Position numbers and translations under genes: made by a program. 64,000 nucleotides of DNA from Osmia lignaria lignaria (Eukaryota; Arthropoda; Insecta; Hymenoptera; Megachilidae): contig NC_135042.1 of NCBI RefSeq assembly GCF_051020975.1, positions 10,749,888 through 10,813,887 of the forward strand, read 5' to 3'. This document shows, one piece after another, positions 23,525 to 35,243 of this stretch. The notes under the pieces are model-generated. The model was not told where the DNA came from, made no database searches, and worked only from the letters and a program-made list of their open reading frames with translations. Position 1 is the stretch's first letter. Each line of letters starts with the position of its first letter.

Positions 23525-26500
23525 ATGAAACATAGCGCGAAGTATCCTACGCTGCCGGCAAGCTTGCCAAAGGATTTGTGTTTGACTTGGAGGAATATTT
23601 CTTACACGGTTGAAAGAAAAAGGAACGGAGGTAGCTTTCGAGCAATTTTCGGTTTGCAACATACAGAAGTTGTTCGATTACTGAACGGAGGTATCTTTTT
23701 CTCGAATAATTTGATGCAGGATTTAGATGGAGTAGAAGACAATAATTAATTAATTAATCTATATTACTTTTAGTCAATGGTATAGTTAATTCTGGAATGT
23801 TGATGGCTATTATGGGACCAAGGTAAGAATCTTTCTCTAACCCTGGAATACTAATTTAATACTCTTCATAAATATTTTTCATAAAATTTAGTTTAAGAAT
23901 GTGATTATTAACAAGACAAACGGGAAGCAATTCTTCTATCTTCTTTAAATACTGAATGTACAATGTTTCATTTAATCTCCCTCTAAAAGAGAAAGAGTTC
24001 ACTGATGCGTTTAATATCAGAATTTGCACGGAGCGGAGATAAAACTGGATGTTCAGCCGTGAAAATTACGAGCGTCTTGTATTCCAGGGTTTAATTGTTC
24101 CTCGAGAAGGAAAACGGTGAGAAAAGTTTCTCCTTGACTAAGAAAGAAATGTTTTCATTTTGCAGCGGGTCTGGGAAAACTACGTTGCTCGCAACGATCA
24201 GTCGACGTGTTAAAGGTTTATATACTACTTGCTTTATAACATCAAAACAAATTTTCTAAAATTTATCTGTATTGCGCCATAATTTTGGAACATTGAGTCA
24301 CCAGAGATTATTAGGGTATCAAACGAAACAAACAGTCGTGGATCATTGGATTTTATTCTTAATAGGTCGGGCCACAGGTGACATTTTGTTAAATGGGAAA
24401 CCTGTAGACACTGACCAAATGATAAGGATATCAGGATTTGTTCCGCAAACAGACCTAGCTATCGAATCGCTGACAGTCCAAGAACATATGGAATTCATGG
24501 TTAGTTCGATTATTATCACACTAAATAGACATTACTTATTCGTTTAACATCGATCAATCTCAGATCATGATCGAGTCATGGATAACACGTTCATGCTTCA
24601 CGGTACGTTGAATCGAATAATCAGCTAAGATACACGCGTAACAAGTTAGTGGTTTTAAACGATCCTTACTGTTCGCGGTTGGTTCAACAAGTTTCTATTT
24701 AGATTCGATAAAGAAGTGATTGATATCTGATTGAAAATCGGACGGTTCGTGTGGAAATAGTAATTGAACACGATTTATGGGATTTTTAATTGAAACTGAT
24801 TGAATTAGTATCAGGATTTTTGGAAATACCTATTCTTTTTTAAGGGGTTGCGCCACCCTAGAGCAAGAAAAAATAAGCATATTTTGGGAATGTTTTTTTT
24901 TAATGATGGAATAAATCCAAATTCTGTAAGCATGCGTTTATTTTACAACTTATAAACTTCAAAAATTAATTTTTGTATAGCGATTCAAGTGAAAATATGG
25001 GCTGTGCAGCATTTCTTCGATGACGCCTCTTTTTTGTAGGGATAAACGGCCGGATCAGCAGCTCTTGCAATTTTTAACTTAGGATAAAAAACCAAAATAT
25101 TTTCGATTATATATGAGAACAGCTACCAAACTACGTAGGATTTTTTGGATATATTGATTTTTGTAAAAATGGCGTTTGTTTTAAGAGAAAATGTAAAATT
25201 TCAAGAAAGAATCGCCAAAAAATTATTTATAACAAAAGAACTATCCAATATAATAAAAAAATCCTACGTAGTACGGTAGAGAATTTAAATGTTAAATTTT
25301 CAAATTGATCGGTGATGATCTGTTTGATTTATGAGTCCGGCCAGTTTGAAAAATGGGAATAGGTGCAGCAGACCGGGAGGGGCTGCGCCAGAATTGGAAA
25401 TTCGAGTACTTAGACATTTTTCCCACCCATAATTTTTTGCTATATCATTTTTAAGGCATTAAGGCACCTTTTAAGCAAAAAAAAATTGCGATTTTTTCAA
25501 AATTCTAAACAGGCCCCTTAAAGGTCTACCTTCTGAAATTCTATTGGAAATTTCCTATCGAATTGAACGTTTTATCAATTCATATCGTCACCGTCGACTA
25601 ATTCGGTTAACTTACGAGAGTGATTAGGTTTCATGGCCATTAAAACTTCGTGATTGTTCCCGCTTGATCAAGGCATGCATGAAAATGGACAGGAGGCTTC
25701 GGGCGAACATCAGAAGGCAGCGTATAATGGTTTTGTTGGGAGAACTCGGACTGGGAAAATGTGGAAACTCGAAACTTTCATCTTTGTCCGGCGGCGAAAG
25801 GAAGAGGGTCACTTTAGCCGTTCAAGTAAGCTTGTCAATTTCACTCAGTTGACTTTTACCCTTTATCGGATATGCTATCGTTCAATTTACGATTGAACAT
25901 GATACACGGAGATTAATGATGGTTTGATGTTAATCAATCAATTAATGATTCATTATTGAAATGTATGAATTACGACAGGTGTATAATTTTCATTTTCTTT
26001 CAACAAATTTACCGTGACAGTGATTTTTTTTATTCCACAATTTTTTACGTATTCCCATTTTCAATTTACCAACAAACACGCCAAAAGGGTAACAACCCTT
26101 TGTAAATTTTCCCCGTCGACACGACTCTCTTTTTACGCGCGTTGCACGAAATTTTGGCCAGCAATTTCCTTAATACGAAATACACATAGGGTAGAGAATT
26201 TTTCTAGCTTCTCACCGAGCCGAGTATTCTATTTTGCGACGAACCAACCACGGGGTTGGATAGTTACGGTGCCATGACGGTGGCGAGGACACTCAGGGAG
26301 GTCGCTGCCAGCGGAAGAATCGTCATCTGTTCTACACATCAACCAGCTTCCGGTCTTTTGGAAATTTTTCACGAGGTTCTTCTGCTTTCTGGGGGTAGAG
26401 TTGCTTTTCAAGGTTCCTCTGCCGACGCCACGGAATTTTTCGATAGGTACGAGAGAATATTTTATCTTCTAAGTAAATTTTAGATTTTTTTCTTTTCTTT

Positions 26501-28931
26501 AGAATTCAAAGTGGATTTATACATAATATTTTTAGTAAGTAACGTTTTGAAATAGAGTAGTGTAATGTTTTATCTGACATGAAAATCGAGTCCTGCTAAA
26601 AGAGTCTCTGCTTCGCCCATATTTCGTTGACGTGACTCTGCGAAAATCAGATACCGACCCATTTCTGGGCGACGTGGCTTTTTCGAGAACGTACGTGTTA
26701 TCCATTTTTGGATCAATTTCTACTCGACGGTATGGAAAAAAAGGAAATAGATAAGAAAAGCCTAAGTTCAAGTTTAACCCTATCATACCCTATATTATAA
26801 GGGTGATTCTGAAATAAAGTTAGGAGATACAAGCTGATAGTCAACGAGTTTTAAAATGTAATTTGGAAACACCGAAACTTTAATTAAATTTCTACTAATT
26901 TAAAGAGATCGCGTTTCTTATAATCTTATCAGTTTAAGAATTTCGATCAGGAAAGTTGGCAAGTTTTTATCCTGTGAAATTTAGAACTTAGAAACCTTCT
27001 TTGAAAAGGTGCTTTTTAAAAACTGTTCCAGTTTGGATCTTCGTTGTCCTCCAACATACAACAGCGCGGAATTTTACGTGTCTCAATTGTCGATCGTTCG
27101 CGGTAGAGAAGCTGAAAGTTATCGAAAGGTACATAGAAAAATAGAAAGTAAAATGTGAAATGTTGATTGGTAAGAAGGTTGATGTTCGCAGGTAAATTGG
27201 ATCTGCGACCAATATCAAAGATCGAAGTACGGGCAAAGGGTATCGAAATTGATCGAATATTCTTGCGCAAGCACGTCAGAGAACAACGAGCTTCCTTTGA
27301 TCTTTTCGGATGTCTCTTTGACTCCTCGAAATTTCAAGAAAGCTCGTGGATTCACGCAATTACGTTGGCTAACGTGGCGAACGTACGTCGATTACAAAAG
27401 GAACTCCGCTTCCATTCTCCTGCGATTTATAACTTACATGGTGAGACATCGATCTCCTCTACCTATTTCCTTTGAACTTCAATCCACCCTTTGTTCTTCC
27501 TTTTTTACTCTCTTTCATTTTGTGCTCGAGTAACTCCTCAATTACTACGTTCTTTTATTTCGTTGCTCGTTGCTCGTTGTTTGTTATGGATTACAGGAAA
27601 ACCTGAGAGAGTAAACGTTTCGTAAATAGAATTAAATCATTTGCGTTGAATTTTAATTAAAATTTACTAGGAATTTTTTTAATTGTTTTGAAATATTTCA
27701 TTTCTTTCTGTGCTCCCTTCGTATCATTCGCAGTTCCTTCGAAAATTTCCAAATCCAGCGATTTTCCAATATAAATATTTTCTTCAATTTCTCGAATCCT
27801 GACGAAAAATAGATAAACTTTTGTTTAAAGATCATAGGACTGCTAATAGCATCTCCTTACTTGGACGTGGCAGGAAAAGCCATGAATCAGGGCACTATAC
27901 AAAATATGCAAGGTCTTTTGTACCTAGTGGTCGTCGAGACAGTTTTCACCTTTAATTACGCTGTTTTTTATACGTTTCCGAGAGAATTACCGCTTTTATT
28001 GCGCGACATCGCCAGTGGACTTTATGGTCCGACACCGTATTACATCAGCAAGGTTGTCGTTCTGGTAAGCCAATCATTAGATAATAGATTAGATAATAGA
28101 TTTAGTGGATTTTTGATAATTTTCAGCTACCAGGAGCTATAGTGCAACCATTGCTCTACAGTGGATTCATATTCTCGATCACAGGACTAAAGGGTGGATG
28201 TTTAGGATTTATCTACTTTGCACTGCCAGTAGTAATCTGTGCCATTTCCGCTTCCGCTCTTGGTAAGGAATGACGAATTATGGAAATATTTATATAGAGT
28301 GATTTAGCTTATGATAAAAAAAATGGAATCTTTCGAACAGGTTGTTTCTTATCAGCCTCGTTTAAATCAGTGGACACTGCCTCTTTGTTTTCTGTGCCTT
28401 TGGATTTCCTTGGTCTGATGTTTTGTGGTATCTACTTGCATCTCGGGTGAGAAATATGTATAGTTAGAACAGCCCGGTGTAATTTAGAACTTGAAAACTT
28501 ATCATTTTTTTATTATTATTAATTTCATTTACGAGCTGGGATAGTGGTACAAAAGGAATATATTTCATTCTTCTAGACATTTAGCACCTGGTATCTCCTG
28601 GTTAAAGTACTTATCACAATTTTATTACGGTCTCGAGGCAGTCTCTTTAACGCAGTGGCTGTTAATTGATGACATAAGTAAATAATTTAAGCATTTAAAC
28701 AGAATCGAGGAAAAGGAACTTTTCTAAAAATCACTTTTTGTATCCAAAGGCTGTTCTCCGGATCCGGAAGAGCCTTGCATATCCAGTGGATTGGGTGTCC
28801 TTGAGAAATATGGCTATTTACCATACCATTACACGATGGATTTAATCGGTCTTCTGGCGATATATTCGTTCAGTCATTTAGCTGGTTTCTTGGTGATTAA
28901 ATACAGAAGTCGTCAAGAACCTGTCTACTAA
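23525..28931 (+). CDS. ABCG half-transporter 1 (white/scarlet/brown type)
   Basis: Thirteen coding exons: 23525-23690, 23774-23822, 24166-24215, 24366-24499, 25673-25825, 26208-26446, 27032-27128, 27192-27440, 27831-28064, 28127-28262, 28341-28446, 28577-28677 and 28750-28931; 631 residues. The nucleotide-binding domain is N-terminal: Walker A GPSGSGKTTLL, Q-loop region FVPQTD, intact signature LSGGERKR, Walker B ILFCDEPTTGLDS and switch histidine in CSTHQPAS. The rest is six membrane segments with the short C-terminal loop typical of ABCG. The N-terminal LCLTWRNISY and the Q-loop region resemble Drosophila brown. Such proteins dimerise to move pigment precursors (tryptophan or guanine derivatives) into granules, but substrate cannot be deduced. 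The acceptor of exon 5 (CTTGATCAAG) is weak. The start is the first ATG after an acceptor and may be preceded by non-coding exons. Confidence 0.85.
24840..25520. mobile_element. Possible TTAA-bordered DNA element in an ABCG intron
   Basis: The 1.17-kb intron between ABCG exons 4 and 5 contains a block that begins TTAAGGGG and ends CCCCTTAA, which would suit a piggyBac-type MITE. Only the outermost bases are clearly inverted, and no transposase is visible, so the borders are tentative. Confidence 0.3.
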
Positions 28932-28962
28932 TTTCATCTGAATTTAATTCATCGATTTTCAG

Positions 28963-28968
28963 TTTATT
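28963..28968 (-). terminator. Poly(A) signal AATAAA for ABCG gene 2
   Basis: Reading the minus strand, AATAAA occurs about 115 nt after the TGA stop of ABCG gene 2. It lies upstream of the plus-strand signal at 29028, so the two predicted 3' UTRs overlap antisense. Confidence 0.55.
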
Positions 28969-29027
28969 GATTTTGATAACTATTTAATAATTGTACAGTA
29001 TCTATAAGTTATTTTGTTATCAACTAG

Positions 29028-29033
29028 AATAAA
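29028..29033 (+). terminator. Poly(A) signal AATAAA for ABCG gene 1
   Basis: AATAAA lies 97 nt after the TAA stop of the plus-strand ABCG gene. It is the first canonical signal, and lies only about 50 bp from the stop codon of the convergent gene. Confidence 0.6.
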
Positions 29034-29081
29034 CTTTGCAGAAACGAGACTTCGTGTATTAATTACAAATTATTATTTTGC

Positions 29082-32000
29082 TCAATATATTGCTCCAAGT
29101 TTTCTTCTCCTTCGTAGACCAAAATATCCAACCAAATTCATTGAAACTGCTAAAATTATGAGACCAATTAAGTCCCAGTAGAAATTGGAATTTCCAAAAC
29201 CGTATTCAAACATCACTTCCGTTCCATTTCGTAAACAGGGCAAGTCACTGGGTGTTTGACAATCTGAAACGACGAAACAAAGCTTTTATGAATTCAAAAG
29301 TGAAAATTAATAAACCCCCAAGGATTTGAAGAACCTCGCGTTAAATATTCACTTTTGATACATCGACAAGAGGTAGAGAATTTTCATAATTGATTTATCG
29401 GTGTAATATACTCACCGATGTAGTCTACACGCGACCAATAAATTATAGAGAGAGCTTCGTTCAGGTAAAAGAACATCGAAAAATATTTGAAACACGTCAG
29501 GTACGTGGGCAGTGACCTGGAAACACGAACAACCTCATTTGGAAATGCCTAAGATGAAAATTTAATTATTTGGGAATATCTAAAGGAAAATTGTCCAACA
29601 ACGAAAGCTATACTTAAATCTTCATGAAATCACTTGACAAGAATTTTAAATCAAGTTTAACGCGATACAACGACACGATCTTACCCTCATTTTAACCAAC
29701 TTCAAACTTGGCTTACTTTACGTGAAATTGAAACATGAAACTAGAAGACTGTAAATAAATCTCACGAAGTGAAATTTCTTTGCAACCTTGTCATATAGGA
29801 TATCAAAGTACGTGGTTACCTGAGATTATAAAACATTCCAGCGGTTAACAGGAATATCATATCGATGGGTACCATGATGGACGTGACCACGTCGACGTCA
29901 TCCATCCAGCTGGAAAATACTAAACCATACGCCGTGCCACAAATCGCAGCAGTTGATGTAGCCAGGCAATAAAATAAATAATTCACGAAATCTACTTGAG
30001 TGATTAGTACGAGGTACAACACTGTTGTGAAAATTAGTGCTTTTAGTGTTGCTTTTGGTATCTGGAAAAACGACCCCATTGACAATGTGCATTGATAAAA
30101 GTTTCTGGACACTTTTGTTTCTATATATTAATCTTGAAGATAAGCTGATTTAAATATGGCAGTGCTGATAAAGAAAGTAATAAAGCAATTTAGCAGATTA
30201 CTTTTGTTAATCTTGAAGATAAAAATTTACGACATTAAATCAGTAGCAGAGTGTCGAAGAACTTTGATTACCAGTCCAAGAAAGGTGGCACAATAATAAG
30301 GGCCAGTATCGTAAACGCTGTTTTCACGTTGAAAAATTAAAAGCTGTCCAGGAAGTTCATAGATCACGGAATAAGCTACAGTGAAGGAAATTTCGGAGCT
30401 CATCATGTACAGAGCACCCCTTGCGTTCTGCACACCCTCTTGAGTGCGCGGATTAATTCCCGTGTAAAAAGTCACCACCATCGCCATCGAAAGCTACGAT
30501 TCATTTAATTTGTAAGAGGAAAATTGATGCTACAAGATATGATATGCAAATATCAGTAAAATACATACACTAGTGGAATTAATTCTGGACACCTTGCATA
30601 AAAATATTTTTTATTTCATTTTTGTGCAGTAAATGTATATTCTGCTATGCTAAATGTTTTAAAATTTTAATTTAAATAGATCTAAACTGTGTTATTATTT
30701 TTCTTTTTGCGTCTGGCACCACGAAACAACGCATGATGTGAAATAGCCAATCACAGGATGAAAGGATATTCAACGATATATTAATTTTTCTAATATTTAG
30801 TCTACCTCCTTTGATGTGTTGAAATTGTAATTTTTATTGTATATTAAAAGTATGGCTGTAAAAGATTTACTGATTTTTTTATATAAGCGACGCCCTAAAA
30901 TTAGAAAATAATGATTAGAATATAAAATATAAATGATTATATATTAAATAATTTGAATAAATGCGAAATTTAAATAAAAATGTAAGTGTCCAGAATTAAT
31001 TCCGCTAGTGTAGGCAATTAGAATCAGGAAACATTGTTTTCAAAGTGTTATCTAAGTTTAAACAAAAGGTGGATCAAATGAAGTACAGTTTTAGTATTTG
31101 ATTTCTTACGAAATAACATATCCATGAAATCCAGTCTACGAAAATTGTTCTTCGGTTTTGAATCCAAATCCTCCAGGTCAGCCAAAAGAATTGCACTATG
31201 CACCCAGCTTTCCTGTGAATAATTAAAACCAAATGTGAGCTTCATAAAAATTTCATTTGCCAAAATTTGTTCACCTTTGGGGTTCTATTTCAAGATGGCT
31301 TGTATTTGTAATTTCGGGAATTATTGCTAACGAAGATTGCAGAAATGCTCGACAGATTTTATCGATGCACTCATTAGGTGGAGGTTCATCATCATCATCA
31401 TCATCAAAATTGATTAATGATGATCCTGGATATTTAGGTGATATCAATTTTATGTAATACTCGGACTCGTCGAAACCAACTGGACACTCGTAACCTAGGC
31501 TGAATTTGTTAGAAATATTGAGAATGTTTGATATTCTTCTGATATCATTATATGAAATTCACCTGGAGAAAAATTTCGTAGCATCATCGATACTTCCATG
31601 ATAAGCTGTCCTCCCTTCGGCCATCAGCAAGATATGAGTGAAAAGATTGTACACGTCCATACAAGGCTGATGTATTGTGCAAAAAACGATCGTTTCAAGA
31701 CTTATCCTTCTCAATGTCTGTATCACTTGCATTGCTGAGAATGTGTCCAGTCCTAAGATTGATCATTTACAAAGGTTCAAGGTTCAATAGAAAGTTCTAT
31801 ATCAGAGCAGCGATATAAAAATTACACGAAATTATAAAAACTTTTTCAAAATTCTTATCATAATTCTCTTACCATTTAGCATAATATTTCTTTATTCTTA
31901 CCAGTTGTCGGTTCATCAAGGAAAAGTATCTTAGGTTTAGTAATTAATTCACTGGCCAAGGAAACTCGTTTCCTTTGACCAGCAGATAATTTCCCTATCA

Positions 32001-32681
32001 AGGTGTCTTTACAATCAATTAGACCCAGATCGAACAGCAGTTTTGATATTTGAAATTTTCTTTGCCTCGAGTTGTGGTCCGTTTTTAAAGCGTTCTAAAT
32101 AAAATGTGTTACCGTATCTATCAAATTCTGATCATTTTTCAATAATTTAAATACCGTGAATCGTAAGTGTTCCTCAATGGTGAGGGAAGTTGGTAACACA
32201 TCAAATTGAGGCAAATAACTGGATATTTTAGATATAATTTCTCGTGGAAGAATCTGATCGTTTATTTTTACCGTACCTAGGGTCGGTACCACCCTTCCGG
32301 AGAGGGTGGCTAGGAAAGTTGTCTTACCAGCACCACTGGAATGAAAAATCATCACGATCTATTATTTTTTTCTGAAATTAGAAGATTAGAGGATCTTCTT
32401 GTCTTGTACCTGGGTCCCATTATGGCAATCAGGTTTCCTGTCACTGCACGACCAGATACTGTAACGAGCATTAATTATTATCAAATTATACTCTTCAATT
32501 ATTCCAGTTATTAAATTCAATCACTTCGAATTTGCACACCTCTTTTTAATATCATTAATGATTCTTCAAATGGTCTTCTTGTTAATTTTCGATAGATTGT
32601 TCGCAATAATTCGCGTTTCCGAGGCACAGCCACTGTTAAATTATCCCAGAAAATGGTGGTTTCGTGAAATTTCCCATTCAT
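29082..32681 (-). CDS. ABCG half-transporter 2 (white/scarlet/brown type)
   Basis: Eleven exons on the minus strand: 32540-32681, 32410-32458, 32155-32335, 31902-32094, 31563-31752, 31275-31499, 31110-31212, 30272-30493, 29820-30061, 29416-29516 and 29082-29263; 609 residues. Walker A is GPSGAGKTTFL and the Q-loop region is YLPQFD. The signature reads LSAGQRKR, with alanine in place of the first glycine of LSGGQ. Walker B is ILFLDEPTTGLD and the switch region is FCTIHQPC. A six-Asp run (GAT repeats) lies in the linker before the first membrane segment. Six membrane helices follow and the C-terminus is basic. Several intron positions match ABCG gene 1, consistent with an inverted or convergent duplication of an ancestral gene. 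Probably a heterodimer subunit; the weakened signature would fit an asymmetric pair. The ATG at 32681 fits the family's N-terminus. Confidence 0.85.
30568..31010. mobile_element. MITE with TA duplication inside an ABCG intron
   Basis: A 443-bp element in the intron between exons 31110-31212 and 30272-30493. Ends are CACTAGTGGAATTAATTC and its inverse, each bordered by TA. The strongest terminal match runs about 30 bp, and I see no long open frame inside. A Tc1/mariner-type non-autonomous element is the likely class. Confidence 0.7.
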
Positions 32682-33105
32682 TTTACGGGAATATCAGGTG
32701 TTACGAAATCACGTAAAAGATTTCAGGACTTGCTCGTTACTTCATCACACTTATCAATGTTATCTAAAGTTCTTCGCGATGCAGAAGCAACTCTATCTCA
32801 GTGGCTCCTGTAAATCCGAACTAATGACACCATTGTGTAGACAGAGAAGATAAGACACGGAATTTTATATAATCGAATGTCTTCTTTCGTTCTTAATATC
32901 ATTTAAATGAAGTGTTTTCTTTTCATTCAGAACTTGAATGACTTATTTCATTTCTCATCAATAATTATAGCCATCCTAATCGGGATAATTTCAATTAGAA
33001 AACATGAATTTTCTATGAATATCAAGTATACATTTCCTTTGAATTTTAAAATAAAAATTCGTATCCTTATAAGAAAGCTTCAGGAAGTTATATAAAAGCG
33101 AAGAA

Positions 33106-33402
33106 TGTTAGACAGAAGTGGAATTGGTTAAGGTCGAAGCTAGGCACCGGTTCACACCCCCTACGAACGCGCGCTTTTCCGCTTTCTCCGATTTTTCCTC
33201 ACTCGTGTGTCTACGCTACCTCGCGACTAGCCGATGTGCCTACCATCGCTACGCCGAGCTCTTCGTATATTCTCTTCATTGTTTTTACTCAATTTATACA
33301 TTTTTCATAATAAAGTTTTGTGTTCACTTATAATAATCATTTCTGTTTCGTTTTTGTGTTTCAACCCTTCTCCACGCATATTCAGCACCCACGTGTATAA
33401 CA
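33106..33402 (+). other. Possible solo LTR or LTR fragment
   Basis: The segment opens TGTTAGACAG and closes GTGTATAACA, giving TGTTA..TAACA termini. It has AATAAA at 33309. A TATATAAAAG box lies just outside the left border at about 33088, which argues that the true border is further left. No target duplication or internal retroviral domain is visible, so the call is weak. Confidence 0.25.
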
Positions 33403-34455
33403 CCGCAAGACTCTCTCGCGAGCCGCGTGTTTGCCGCTGGGGTACTTGAGACTCAAATCCGAACAATATCACTCTATTGGAAGTTCAAACTTTCGCGTAA
33501 AATACTGCACAGATGTAGCAAAACGTGGAATCAGTGTTCTGGAATGTATTTCTGGCATCAAAGAATCATTCGTGATAATCTCAACGAAGGTAGAAAGTCT
33601 TGATAAATATTTACTGTTGGAATATAAAACGATTGTTCAGAGTTTCCACTCTACACTCTCTTTAATCCTAGACCTAGAGAGCGCGGCAGGAGAACGACCG
33701 CGAGGCGAGCTTCACTTTCTGTGAAGCTGTTATAAGCGAACGGTGTGTTATAATAAAGTTAATAAAGTGATATAAAGACATTATATCCGAAGTATTAATT
33801 CTATTTCCTGAAGCCCAATATCATCATTTACTTTCAATCTACTATCGATTAAGGTCCTCGTGTACTTTCGAACTTCCCTCGTCGTTCATTGTTTCGCAAT
33901 CGTTCCATCATTTTCGAAAGTGATAAGTACAAAATTTCAAGAAAACATTGACCCAGAAATGCTGAAGTAATATGTACATACATAGACTGCATGTCGCGGA
34001 TATCGTCGGCCGGTTTGTAGATGACGATCGTAATACATTACAATAACGATCAACAGCTGTTCTGCTTTTTAACTTTGAATATAATACATATAGAGACAAG
34101 GGATAAAAATTCTGTCGTGAAGAAACGAAGATTTTTCATTAAAGAATGTGTGGATTTGTGTTAGTGAAAAAAGTGAATATTGTACGAAACAAGTGCAGTG
34201 ATAAGAGAAATTTTGGCTAATTAGTACTGTAAATTGGATAATTCAAACAAACAAAAGATTGAAAAAATATTATTTTAATTAATTTTGTTGGATGATCAAT
34301 CATTCAAATAACGATAATTCTATTTAACCTATAGTGAATGCATCAACTTATCATAGCGATGGTCCCTAAAGTCAAAAAACAGATTATTCACCTTTGTCAC
34401 TCACTTAGTCATAAAGTCATCCTCCCCCACTAGGTTAAAAATATGTATACATATA

Positions 34456-34904
34456 CAGGGTGTTCGACAACAGGTGGGAGATTTTTTAAGGAGTGATTTT
34501 AGGGATCAAAATAAGACGAAAATCAAGAATGACGAAATAGCGTTTGCGTCTTCATTTTCCAGTAATTAACGTTTAAAAATTCGAGTAAAAAGCGCCTAAA
34601 ACTTGCAATCTGCCCAGAATCAAGCAATAACCAAGAATCATTGAATAGTAGAAGTTTACCTCGTGCTACTCTGTTTCTCGGTACTGCAGCATTCGGCTTT
34701 CTCTTCTTGGTTATGACTGTACCCACCCGTACTAACCTGACGTTCAGTCGTCGGTGCTGGGCAGGTTGCAGGTTTTAGGCGCTTTTTACTCGAATTTTTA
34801 AATGTTAATTACTGGAAAACAAAGCTGCAAATGCTTTTTCGTATTTATCTCGATCTCTAGAATCACCTCTTAAAAAAATCTTCCACCTGTTGTCGACCAC
34901 TCTG
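34456..34904. mobile_element. Palindromic MITE, 449 bp, with TA duplication
   Basis: Ends are CAGGGTGTTCGACAACAGG and its near-inverse, each bordered by TA. The arms extend about 150-180 bp and meet around a C/G-rich middle (CTGCCCAG against CTGGGCAG). No transposase frame. Tc1/mariner-type non-autonomous element. Confidence 0.75.
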
Positions 34905-35243
34905 TATATACTCCGTGACCATAGGTCCTCCTCAGAAAGAAAGATTTAACTAGCGAGTCGTGTAAGTACTTATCGCGTTCCATTGCGTATTTCTTCATAC
35001 ACGTAATTCTGTTAGTTGAGTTCGGCGTGAAACAAGAAACTACTTGAATAAATTTTCATATTTAAAAAGCAGTCGTTTCCAACACTGTTGACTACCCGTA
35101 TACTAATTATCATACAAGGTAACAAATTGGAAGCTCGAAGTTTGAACTTTATTATGTTTTAATTCTTATGTAACCAACTTCAATATATAAATGTCTGATA
35201 TTAATAACGATTTACTACTTGAATATCCGAAGAACGATGTTTT

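Larger units (their letters stand above)
32682..35243. other. Intergenic region between ABCG gene 2 and Or-A
   Basis: No gene supported. It contains the promoter side of ABCG gene 2, a possible LTR fragment (33106-33402), GC-rich flanking sequence to about 33720, and a palindromic MITE (34456-34904). The 3' flank of Or-A lies at the right end. Confidence 0.5.

Noticed and set aside
33431..33724. 97-residue frame after the LTR-like segment
   Set aside because: No Gag, protease or other retroelement motif, and no splice context. Treated as non-coding.
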